Positions 54,709 to 64,000 of a stretch of 64,000 bases of DNA are shown here, one piece after another. The DNA lies in NCBI GenBank assembly GCA_963556495.2, contig OY747704.1:10817501-10881500 (forward strand). Reading direction: 5' to 3'. Position 1 is the first letter of the stretch. Each line of letters opens with the position of its first letter. The position numbers and the translations under genes are program-made. The notes below the pieces were generated by a model. It saw only the letters and a list, made by a program, of their open reading frames with translations. It was not told the DNA's origin and did not search any database. The DNA comes from Valencia hispanica (taxonomy: Eukaryota > Chordata > Actinopteri > Cyprinodontiformes > Valenciidae).

Positions 54709-56570
54709 AACCTTTAACACTAACATCGGAGCTACAGGCCAGGAATGCAGCACTTAGGTCAAAAGACATTGAGGCCTACAGGAAGGCCAGAGCAGACCTA
54801 AACAGAGGCACCAAGGCTGCTAAAACAAGGTACAGAAAGCAGAGAGAGGACAACTTCAAGGAAAACAACCCCCGCTCCGTGTGGAAGGGCATCCACCACA
54901 TTACGGATTACAAACAATGCTCCCCCTCCCATACCGACACTTCTCTACCAGACCAGCCTAACACCTTTTTCTCAAGCTTTATAGAGGACACCAGACAGCC
55001 AGAGGACACACAGCTGATACCATCAGAGCACAACCAGCCCCCCACCATCCAACAACATCAGGTACTGCAAGTCCTGCACAGCATTGACATTAGTAAAGCA
55101 CCAGGACTGGATTGGGTACCAGGGAAGGTGCTGAAATCATGTGCCCATCAGCTTGCTGCAGTATTCACTAACATCTTTAACCGTTAGCTGCTGCACCTGC
55201 CACCATAATCCCCGTGCCCAAATCCTCTGCCCTCACAGGGTTAAATGATTACCGGCCTGTGGCTCTGACACTGGTGATCATGAAATGCATGAAGAGACTG
55301 GTGCTACAGCATGTCAAGGCCCACATCCCACCCGGTTTTGACCAACATCAGTTTGCCTACAGGTCCAACAGATCCACAGACGACGCCATTTCCATCGCCC
55401 TTCACACCGCTCTCAGCCATATTGAAAGCCCCCAAACATCCATCAGGATGCTATTTGTTGACTTCAGCTCAGCATTTAACTCTATCAGCCCTAGCCGACT
55501 CGTCAACAAACTGCAACAGCTGCAACCTCCCTCTGTCTGTGGATTAAGGAGTTCCTGACTAACAGACCTCAGCATGTCAGGATGGGCTCCTCCACATCCT
55601 CCACTATCATCCTTAACACTGGTGTTCCTCAGGGCTGTGTTCTGAGTCCAGTCTTGTACACACTGTACACCCATGACTGCATCGCCACCCACAGCTCCAA
55701 CACCCTCATCAAATTTGCAGATGATACAACTGTTGTGGGGCTGATTAACAACGGAGATGAGGCACTATACAGAGAGGAGGTCCAAGCACTGGCGGGCTCG
55801 TACAGCGACAACCACCTCAACCTCAACACCCAGAAACAAAAGAACTCATCATCGATTTCCGGAAGTCGAGACCCACACTGCACTCTGGCCTGAGCATCAA
55901 TGGGGAAGAAGTTGAGCGGGCCACAAGGTTCAGGTTTCTTGGACCGTAAGTTTCAGAGGACCTGGGCTGGACAGTGAACACCAGCCACATAATCAAAAAG
56001 GCCCAGCAGCATCTCTTTTTCCTGAGAACACTGAGGAGGAACAAACTCCCTCCACCTCGGTTGAAAAACTTTTATCACTGCACAATAGAGAGTGTCCTGA
56101 CGTATGGATGTACAGTGTGGTATGCCAGCTGCACTGCATCTGAAAAGAAACAACTGCAGCGGGTCATCAAGACTGCTCAGTGGATCCTTGGCTTTCCACT
56201 CCCATCCCTAGAGGAGATCTACTCCAGCCTTCCCTCTGGCAGACTCAGAGTCATGCGAGCCCGCACAAACAGACTTAAACACAGCTTCTTCCCCATGGCT
56301 GTGAAAAGACTGCTGCAGGAACCATGAGCCCCAACCCCATCTAGCCAACACACACTTCACCTCCCACACCAGGAAACGGACCACTACGTTTTGCACTAGT
56401 GTAACTACAGACTAAATACAGACTATTTATATATAGTATTTTACTCCACTTTTATATTTATTACTTGTATACTTTTTTTAAATCTGTGACATGTAGCTGT
56501 TACAAGAGATGCTGCCAAACGAAATTTCATTGTACTGTTATACAATGACAATAAAGCTTCTATAAATCAA
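54709..56570 (+). pseudogene. LINE copy C (non-LTR RT), 5'-truncated
   Basis: Third non-LTR family. 54740-55187 gives SKDIEAYRKARADLNRGTKA, NPRSVWKGIHHITDYK and ISKAPGLDWVPGKVLK. After a frame change, 55214-55558 gives NDYRPVALTLVIMKCMKRLV, DQHQFAYRSNRSTDDAISIA and [18 protein letters not shown]. After another, 55582-55893 gives [20 protein letters not shown] and the catalytic [12 protein letters not shown]. 55974-56327 gives HLFFLRTLRRNKLPPPRLK and the C-terminus. The 3' UTR ends acaatgacaataaagcttct and then ataaat. At least three frameshifts. Inserted into the L2 tail. Confidence 0.85.
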
Positions 56571-56793
56571 TGACTCGATGCAATCTGCTGGGATTCCTTA
56601 AATAGAAAACTAACTAAAACTTTAAACTGATTGGAATGTTTGTAAGATTGTGTTGAAATGACTTTTCTTGTAAAGTGCGTTGTGATGACATCTGTTGTGA
56701 ATCAGCGCTATATAAATAAACTGGATTGAAATTTTATCCAATTATTATGATTAAAGAATAAAAAAAATGGGTTGCATGTAGAGAATAATATAT

Positions 56794-57542
56794 TGTTGTT
56801 GCTGATCCTACATCCACTGGACTAATTATTTGGTCAGAAAAAATGCAGCGTACTCCCAGGATGTTCTGTTTGATTTTTATTAAAATTTTCCTCCAACAGT
56901 TGTCATATCTGTATTAAATATTGAATGCCTGTGCAGTCTTGTGTTTTTGTTTGTTTAAGTGAGTGTGAGTGTGGTTTCCTAAGATACAGAAATAAAGGAT
57001 AAAACGAAAATATAATCAGCAAGGTGCATCAGATCAACTCAACTGCAATTAACAGCAACCTATACTATATTTTACCACAAGGTGGCAGTAGCTACATAGT
57101 CAATGGCTCTGAGTCCGACTCTGAAACATTGCCAATAACTTATGGACATCAGCATGACTTGCTATCTTGCAACTGCTAATGCTGCTATAGTTATATATCA
57201 CCTGCTAATATTCAAGTAACAGAATTAGCATGGTACTGTAACATTCAGATTGGCCTTAACAAAATAATTATAGAGTACAAAGGCAGTTTGTCAAAACTAA
57301 CAACTGGAACAACGTTTGACATAAATATTTACAGGTGCTGAATATTATGTAATACTTACAATTTCACTAACGCACACGGAGGAATTATGACAGTAACCAG
57401 GCTGTACAACGTGCAGGTGACTGAGCAGCATTGTCTCCTCCTCACTTTGGCAGAGGTTCCTAACGAGCGGAGCATGCATTGAGCACGTGATCAATTCTTA
57501 AAGCTATAGTGTCCTATTACAAATAGCAGGGGATTTTGTACA
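56794..57542 (-). repeat. BEL/Pao LTR (3' LTR of the minus-strand element)
   Basis: On the minus strand the LTR begins TGTACAAAATCCCCTGC at 57542, immediately after a purine-rich tract (aaatttgggggcggc, 57543-57557). It lies 3' of the integrase stop. The outer end is proposed at 56794, where the + strand reads tgttgttgctg after atata, by TG...CA logic only. Confidence 0.6.
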
Positions 57543-57633
57543 GCCGCCCCCAAATTTACTACTAAATTTGAAAGAAATAACACAAAGTCCCTGCTATTGG
57601 GTAAACCCAGGGTGCACGGACCCTGGTTACACC

Positions 57634-58724
57634 TTAGTCCTTTGGGACCTCAGGAAGGGCGATGAGTTTGGCAACTGGGCGAAGGTAGGTCTTCCCCTTG
57701 ATGTCCACTTCTGCGGCCCGTATGCATCCATCTTTGCTGGGGAGCACTTTGCTCACCTGTCCGATGGGCCACATGGCTCTAGGTAGTTGGGGATCCACTA
57801 CGAGGACAACCTGTCCCACAGACAGATTGTTGGTAGGATGTGTCCACTTCTGGCGTGGCTGCATATCTGGCAGGTACTTCTTGATGAATTGTGCCCAGAA
57901 ATGGTCTGCGATGACTTGGCTGTGTCTGTAGCGGCGTATCCCATGCAGGGCTTCAGCGCCATACAGGGCTTGTGGAAGAGATGCGTCCCGCCGCCCCATG
58001 AGCAACATGTTAGGCGTGACTGGATCCAGGTCAGCAATGTCTGCAGAGACGTATCCTAGCGGCTTGGAATTTAGGATGCCTTTGACCTCCACTAACACTG
58101 TCATGATAACCTCTTCTGGAACAGGTTGGTCTCGTAGCACCCCCTGCAGAGCCCCTTTCACGGATTTGATCTCCCGTTCCCAGGTTCCGCCGACGTGTGG
58201 CGCCAGCGGTGGATTGTATTTGAAGGAAATACTCTGTCTTGCCAGTTGCTTCTTGAGGGACGGTTCGAGTCCAGATAAGGCCTCCTGGAGTTCAAGTCTC
58301 CTCCACAAAAGTTAGTCCCTTGATCACAATGGATCTCGAATGGCTTCCCTCGCCTTGCAACAAACCTTCGTAAGGCCAGGAGGAATGAGTCGGCATCCAT
58401 GTGAGGGAGAATATCAAGATGGACACACCTGGTGGTCAGGCACTTGAATATGATCCCCCATCTTTTCTCTTGCCGCCGACCAACTTTCACCGTGTACGGC
58501 CCAAAGCAGTCCACTCCTGTGGACCAGAATGGAGGCTGATGAAGGCGGAGCCGGGCAGCTGGGAGTGCAGCCATCTGGGGAACCGCTGGCTTCTTTCGCC
58601 ATTTGCAGCATTCTGCACACTGCCTTTGATGTTTGCGGACAGCCTGGCATCCCCATAATATCCAATATGACCTCCTGATTTCAGCGAATACTCTCTCTAG
58701 GCCGGGATGAAGAAGGCGCTCATC
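57634..58724 (-). pseudogene. BEL/Pao integrase
   Basis: Integrase end of a BEL/Pao polyprotein. Reading leftward come the HHCC zinc finger (ERLLHPGLERVFAEIRRSYW, KHQRQCAECCKW) and WSTGVDCFGPYTV with the first catalytic Asp. HCDQGTNFCGGD follows with the second Asp, then a frame change near 58290-58310, then LAPHVGGTWEREIKSVKGAL (catalytic Glu region), LNSKPLGYVSADIADLDPVTP and the C-terminal YLPDMQPRQKW, VGQVVLVVD domain to a TAA stop. All three acidic residues are present. The frameshift and the LINE insertion at 58724 inactivate it. The rest of pol continues at 63711. Confidence 0.85.
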
Positions 58725-59016
58725 CTCGGCGTTAGAGTTGAGTGCTACCAGCTGATTCGACGGGGGTAAGCCGTATTGCGTCATTTCCTGTTGTCACTGT
58801 TGCGCTCCCTGTAAACTGTTTGGTGTTCAGAGTCTCTTGAATTGATCTTATTTTCTCTCTGCTGAGCCCTTTCTAAGTTATTTTAACACACAAGCACACT
58901 AAAACACACGTTTTGTGGTGGTGTACTTTACGTTTTGGGAACTCCTTGTGTTTCACACAGCTCTTCTTGGGGTGGTAAGGTCTCGCTAGCTCAGTTAGCT
59001 TAGCTTCATTGCGGCT

Positions 59017-59901
59017 ATGGCTACTCTTCTCTCTCCTGTCTCTAACTCTTCTCTTCTCTCTTGCTCTCTCTGTCAGATGTTTAGTTACTTCCCTGCCTCC
59101 TTTAGTGATAATGGTAAGTGTAATAAATGTAATATTTTTGTAGCTTTGGAGGCGAGGGTATCAGAATTAGAAGCACGGCTCCGCGCTGTTGAAAAACCAG
59201 CAGATAGCCGAAGCCCATTAGCCAGCGCGGAGCCAACAAGGATAGAACCCCCTAGCTGTCCTCCGGTAGAGCCCGCGCAGCCGGGACCTCAGGCTGGTTG
59301 GGTGACTGTACGTAGGAAGCATAGTTCTAGGACCCAGCCCCCGGGCCACCACCAACCAGTCCGCGTTTCTAACAGATTTTTCCCGCTCAGCGACACACCC
59401 GCTGAGAAGCCGACCCTGGTAATTGGCAGCTCCATAGTCAGAAACGTGGCATTAGAGACACCATTGACCATAGTCAAATATTTGCCAGGGGCCAGAACGG
59501 GCGACATCAAATCCTACCTGAAACTGCTGGCTAAAGATAAGCGTAAATACAGTAAGATTGTTATTCACGCTGGCGGTAATGACACCCGGTTACGCCAATC
59601 GGAGGTCACTAAAATTAGTGTTGCTTTGGTGTGTAAGTTTGCCAAAACAATGTCAGACTCGGTAATCTTTTCTGGTCCCCTGCCTGATCGGACCAGTGAC
59701 GACATGTTTAGCCGCATGCTGTCATTCCATCAATGGTTGTCTAGGTGGTGTCCTGCAAACGATGTGGGCTACATTGATAACTGGAGAACATTTTGGGGAA
59801 AACCTGGTCTGATCTGGAGAGACGGCATCCATCCCACTTTGGATGGAGCAGCTCTTCTTTCTAGGAATATGGCCGAATTTATTAGTCCTCCAAAACACTG
59901 A
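59017..59901 (+). CDS. L2 ORF1, SGNH/GDSL esterase-like protein
   Basis: 294 codons, intact. Residues 1-50 carry cysteine pairs (CSLCQ and CNKCN). Residues 45-60 are a short coiled coil ([18 protein letters not shown]). Then a Pro-rich linker. Residues about 125-290 are an SGNH hydrolase fold: VIGSSIVRN (block I nucleophile Ser, about residue 136), HAGGND (block III, Asn) and [15 protein letters not shown] (block V, Asp and His). Esterase-type ORF1 proteins are known in CR1 and L2 LINEs. Their exact substrate is not settled. The catalytic Ser, Asn, Asp and His are all present. Start chosen at the ATG in ggctATGgct; no upstream in-frame ATG fits better. Confidence 0.85.
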   Translation: MATLLSPVSNSSLLSCSLCQMFSYFPASFSDNGKCNKCNIFVALEARVSELEARLRAVEKPADSRSPLASAEPTRIEPPSCPPVEPAQPGPQAGWVTVRRKHSSRTQPPGHHQPVRVSNRFFPLSDTPAEKPTLVIGSSIVRNVALETPLTIVKYLPGARTGDIKSYLKLLAKDKRKYSKIVIHAGGNDTRLRQSEVTKISVALVCKFAKTMSDSVIFSGPLPDRTSDDMFSRMLSFHQWLSRWCPANDVGYIDNWRTFWGKPGLIWRDGIHPTLDGAALLSRNMAEFISPPKH

Positions 59902-60082
59902 CAACCCAGGGTCCAGACCAGGAAGCAGTGTCGTAGTTTAACCCACCTCTCTGCTGCTTCTGTACTGTTACCCCCCCCATTACTCTATAGAAACAGTGTC
60001 TTGACCACGGCCAAAATTAAATGGATTAAAAGTTAAGCCAACAAAAGCAAATTATGGAAGTCTCATAAAAATAAATACAACT

Positions 60083-62999
60083 TTGACTGAACAGAAAAAT
60101 AAATCTATTAAATGTGGTTTATTAAACATAAGATCTCTCTCCTCAAAGACTTTGTTAGTAAATGACTTGATTTGTAATAATCACATTGATTTCCTTTGTC
60201 TCACAGAAACCTGGTTGCAGCAGGAGGATTATGTCAGTATAAATGAGTCAACTCCTTCCAGTCATTTAAATTTTCACATTCCTAGAAATACTGGGCGAGG
60301 AGGAGGAGTTGCAACCATTTTTCGTTCTGATTTACTAATTAGTCCAAGACCAATTGATAGCTACAGTTCTTTTGAACATCTAACCCTTAATTTTCCTCAT
60401 CCAAGTTGCAAAACATTAAGACCATTTTTGTTTGTGGTTTTGTATCGTCCACCAGGCCCTTACTCTCAATTCTTGGATCCGATCTCACATTTTTTATCTG
60501 ATTTAGTATTAAATACTGATACGCTTATTATAGTGGGGGACTTTAATATTCATGTGGATACTGATAGTGATAGCCTAAATGCAGCCTTTAGTGCTATTTT
60601 AGACTCAATTGGCTTTACTCAAAAAGTACAGGGATCGACCCACTCGGGCAAACACACTTTGGACCTTGTACTGACATACGGTATTGAGTGTGAGGAAATA
60701 ACAGTCCACCCACATAACCCGGTCCTGTCTGACCACTTCTTAATAACTTTTGAATTTACTTTAACTGACCATTTTAAATCTGAAAGAAAATTTCATTATA
60801 GTAGAGCTTTATCAGACAATGCTGTAACAATTTTTAAAGAATCTGTTCCATTCTTACTTTCCTTAGTGTCTCAGGGTAACACAGTGGATGGCAGCAATTC
60901 TATCTCTAACCCTTCAGAAATTGATGATCTGGTTCACAGCGTTACGTCCTCATTGCGTTTGGCATTAGATAGTGTAGCCCCCTTAAAAAAGAAAGTGGCT
61001 AGCCATAGGAGGCTGACTCCTTGGTTCAACGCAGAGTTGCGTACTTTAAAGCAGAATACTAGGAAGTTGGAGAGAAAATGGCGCTCTACACAGCTAGAGG
61101 ATTCCTATTTAACCTGGAATAACAGTCTACTGCTGTATAAAAAGACCCTTCGACAAGCTAGAACACCATATTTTTCATCATTAGTAGAGGTGAATAAAAA
61201 CAATCCTAGGTTTCTTTTTAGTACAGTTGCCAAACTTACACAGAGTCATAGCTCTGTTGAGCCAACTATTCCCCCAGCTCTTAGCAGTGATGATTTTATG
61301 GGATTCTTCGTAAATAAAATTAATTCTATTAAAAATAAAATCATTGGCATCCTCCCAAACATGATTACTTCTTCTTCAGTAAATGAGGCAGTATCGGAAA
61401 GACCTGTAGATCCTCAGTTGTGCTTAGGCGGTTTTGATTCAGTCGAGCTTTCGGAATTATCAAAAATATTAGCCTCATCTAAACCTTCAACTTGTATGTT
61501 GGACCCAATTCCAACCAATTTATTTAAAGAAGTGTTCCATCTGGTTCCTGGCCCCATTTTGGATATGATGAATCTATCCTTAGTAAACGGATACGTACCA
61601 CAGGAATTTAAAATAGCTGTAATTAAACCTTTACTCAAGAAACCTTCCCTTGATCCAGATGACTTAGTGAATTACAGACCATATATCTAAGCTTCCTTTC
61701 TTATCCAAAGTCCTTGAGAAAATTGTTGCTAATCAAGTCTGTGAGCATTTAAACAATAACGAGCTGTTTGAAGAGTTTCAGTCAGGTTTTAGAGCTCATC
61801 ATAGCACTGAAACAGCACTGGTGAAGGTTACTAATGATATTATCATGGCCTCAGATAATGGACTTGTGTCTGTTCTGGTTTTGTTAGATCTCAGTGCTGC
61901 TTTTGACACAGTCGATCATAATATTCTCTTAGTAAGGCTTGAAAATGTTGCAGGGATCAAAGGAACAGCACTAGGCTGGTTTAAATCATATTTGTCTGGT
62001 AGATTCCAGTTTGTTCATCTAAATGATAAATCTTCTTCACTCTCAAGGGTTACTTGTGGAGTTCCACAGGGTTCTGTGCTTGGACCAATTCTGTTCACCA
62101 TATATATGCTCCCAATTGGTAGAATCATTAGACAGCATGGGATACATTTCCACAGCTATGCAGATGATACACAACTATATTTATCCATAAATCCTGATGA
62201 ACCCAGTCAGTTAGGTAGATTACAGGCATGTCTGGAAGACATGAAAACATGGATGACCCTAAACTTTTTGCTTTTAAATTCTGACAAAACAGAAGTTGCT
62301 GTCTTTGGACCAGAAGTTCTTAAACAGAAACTGATTAGTCAATCACTTCATCTGGATGGCATTAAATTGGCCCCCAGTAATAACGTAAAGAACCTCTGCG
62401 TTATTTTTGACCGAGACTTGACATTTAAATCCCATATTAAACAGGTTTCTAGGATTTCTTTCTTTCACCTCCGGAATATTGCTAAAATTAGAAACATCCT
62501 GTCCAGGAGTGATGCTGAGAAACTAGTCCATGCATTTGTTACCTCAAGGCTGGACTACTGTAATTCTCTACTATCAGGTAGTCCACAAAATGCCATTAAA
62601 AGCCCTCAGTTGATCCAAAATGCGGCAGCAAGAGTTTTGATGAATATTAAAAAGAGAGATCACATTTCTCCTGTTTTAGCTTCCCTTCATTGGCTCCCTG
62701 TTAAATCCAGAATACAATTTAAGATCCTTCTTCTTACATACAAAGCCCTTAATAATCAAGCTCCATCATACATCAGAGATCTAATTGTTCCTTATGTTCC
62801 TAACAGAGCCCTTCGCTCTCAGACTGCAGGTTTACTTGTAGTTCCTAGGATTTCTAGGAGTAGAATGGGAGGCAGATCTTTTAGTTATCAGGCTCCTCTC
62901 CTTTGGAACCAGCTCTCAGCTTTAGTCCGTGAGGCAGACACTCTGTTTACTTTTAAGGCCAGGCTTAAAACTTTCCTTTTTGATAAAGCTTATAGTTAG
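60083..62999 (+). pseudogene. L2 ORF2 (endonuclease-RT), one frameshift
   Basis: About 970 codons in two frames. Frame 1 (60083-61690) has the endonuclease: [24 protein letters not shown] (catalytic Glu), [22 protein letters not shown] and LSDHFLITF, then the RT start ([22 protein letters not shown]). At about 61682 an extra T after ccA turns the conserved NYRPIS motif into NYRPYI-stop. Frame 2 resumes [15 protein letters not shown] and runs to 62999: FQSGFRAHHSTETALVKV, LLDLSAAFDTVDHNILL, CGVPQGSVLGPILFTIYM, SYADDTQLYL (both catalytic Asp) and a C-terminal LHWLPVKSRIQFKILLLTYK domain. No other disabling change was noticed. Confidence 0.9.
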
Positions 63000-63710
63000 A
63001 GTGGCTAAGGTCATCCTGAGCTATCTCTGTAGTTATGCTGCTACAGGCTTAGACTGCTGGAGGACAGACTTACCAATTTTCTTCACTGTGCTACTTCCTT
63101 TTCTCCTACTACTCTCCAGTTGTATTACAGTACATTTTGTTATTTCGACTGTAAACTTTGTTTTCTCTCAGTGTTTTTCTCTCCATAGAAGATATACCTG
63201 GTCTGGTATCCTGCTTGGCTGCAATGCCCTGTTGGACGGGGGGCATCGACTGGGATGATCCCCCCAGTAACTGAACATCCACTGTGTCCTGTTATTAACT
63301 TTTTACTTTCTGTAACATAGAAAGTTCTCTTATATCAGATCTTCTTTTCCTTCTGTGTTTCTGCTCTGTCTTCTCAAACCCCCAGACGGTCGTGGCAGAT
63401 GGCCGCTCCTACTGAGCCTGGTTCTGTTGGAGGTTTCTTCCTGTTAAAGGGGAGTTTTTCCTCTCCACCGTCGCTACATGCTTGCTCAGTATCAGGGATT
63501 GCTGAAGGATTGCTGTGGTTGGAAAGTCTGCATCAACGGGGCCCAACCTCACGCCAATGACTGACGCAATCTGCTGGGATTCCTTAAATAGGAAACTTTT
63601 TAACTGATTGGAATGTTTGTATAAATGTATTGAAATGACTTCTTGTTAAGTGCCTTGAGATGACATCTGTTGTGAATTGGCGCTATATAAATAAACTGAA
63701 TTGAATTGAA

Positions 63711-64000
63711 TAATCCTTGATCAACAGGCGGGTCACGAAATGATCATGGGAAAGCCGGATTGGATGTATAGTATCCTCTTCTAATGAGTCCGAGGGTCTT
63801 ATCCAGAGTGGGACAGAGAGAGTTCACCCTACTATTTGGTGGTACCTCCATGCCTGCTTGGAGGGACTTCACCTCTTCAGGAAAGCTTTCGCGCTGTGAC
63901 CTCTTCAGCAAGGCCACTCAATCCTCTCTGCAGCGGTCATGGTCATCGTGGCAGTTCCATCCAGTGCTGCATGGGTGACGTGCAGCAAATCTTCCCATGA
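63711..64000 (-). pseudogene. BEL/Pao pol fragment (before integrase)
   Basis: Upstream continuation of the BEL element past the LINE. In broken minus-strand frames: a FPEEVKSLQAGMEVPP-like stretch, LCPTLDKTLGLIRRGYY (the spacer before the integrase zinc finger in BEL polyproteins) and VTRLLIKDY, which joins to ERLLHPG at 58724. Several frame changes. It continues beyond the window. Confidence 0.65.

Larger units (their letters stand above)
52835..56731 (+). mobile_element. L2 LINE 3' tail, split in three by two insertions
   Basis: Three segments align in order with the 3' UTR of the full L2 copy: 52835-52981 with 63168-63318, about 54490-54708 with 63330-63545, and 56571-56731 with 63553-63710. 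The gaps are filled by the solo LTR (52982-54485) and LINE copy C (54709-56570). The tail ends aaataaactggattgaa. Confidence 0.8.
58725..63710 (+). mobile_element. Nearly full-length L2 LINE inserted in the BEL element
   Basis: About 4986 bp: 5' UTR 58725-59016, ORF1, a 181-bp spacer, ORF2, and a 3' UTR of about 711 bp ending in ATTGA-type repeats (aaactgaattgaattgaa). BEL coding sequence is continuous across the two junctions (58724 and 63711). No obvious target duplication was seen. It is the least decayed element in the window. The 3' UTR is shared with the tails at 31081-31247 and 52835-56731. Confidence 0.8.

Noticed and set aside
58725..58784. N-terminal extension of the BEL integrase frame
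   Set aside because: The last 20 or so codons before 58784 are read-through into the 5' end of the inserted LINE.

Overview
This window is nuclear DNA from a ray-finned fish, inferred from a tachykinin-receptor gene with vertebrate splice structure set among repeat families typical of teleosts (Tx1-type LINE, fish L2 and Rex1/CR1-like LINEs, Tc1, BEL/Pao, DIRS/Ngaro, hAT, TTAA-target elements). There is no operon structure, no prokaryotic gene and no CRISPR array. I recognised no tRNA or rRNA gene.

Host gene. I can support one: the last two coding exons of a neurokinin-1 (substance P) receptor, tacr1, on the + strand. Exon 4 (5093-5289) encodes TM6 and TM7. Exon 5 (27590-27926) encodes helix 8 and the cytoplasmic tail. 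They are separated by a 22.3 kb intron made largely of transposon debris. The upstream exons lie before the window, and 1-5092 is intron 3. A probable 3' UTR follows to about 30.2 kb. The rest of the window appears intergenic.

Layout. 1-3.9 kb: decayed Tx1-like LINE, minus strand. 4.2-4.8 kb: LTR fragment. 5.3-27.6 kb (intron 4): a LINE inside a (TA)n tract and itself interrupted by a long LTR; three more LINE pieces; a 159-bp tandem array; a decayed transposase gene; an RTE-like fragment; a hAT transposase remnant split by a 930-bp hAT MITE; a gypsy-type LTR with a minisatellite-bearing ORF; and a TTAA-flanked MITE ending next to the exon 5 branch point. 30.9-33.6 kb: RTE-like LINE carrying two later insertions with clear target duplications. 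33.6-52 kb: LTR copies, non-autonomous hAT and Harbinger-like elements, several dead Tc1 elements, a DIRS/Ngaro-like fragment and a shrunken gypsy copy. 52.8-56.7 kb: an L2 3' tail split first by a 1.5 kb solo LTR and again by another LINE. 56.8-64 kb: a BEL/Pao element (minus) carrying a nearly intact 5 kb L2 LINE (plus).

How it fits together. No new multi-gene system is visible. The informative content is the order of insertions, read from interrupted elements and target-site duplications. Two items are the most biologically pointed: the L2 copy, whose ORF1 encodes an SGNH/GDSL esterase-like protein and whose ORF2 is broken by a single extra base, and the MITE abutting the tacr1 exon 5 splice signals. 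Clade names for LINEs and superfamily names for MITEs are by recognition only and were not searched against a database.
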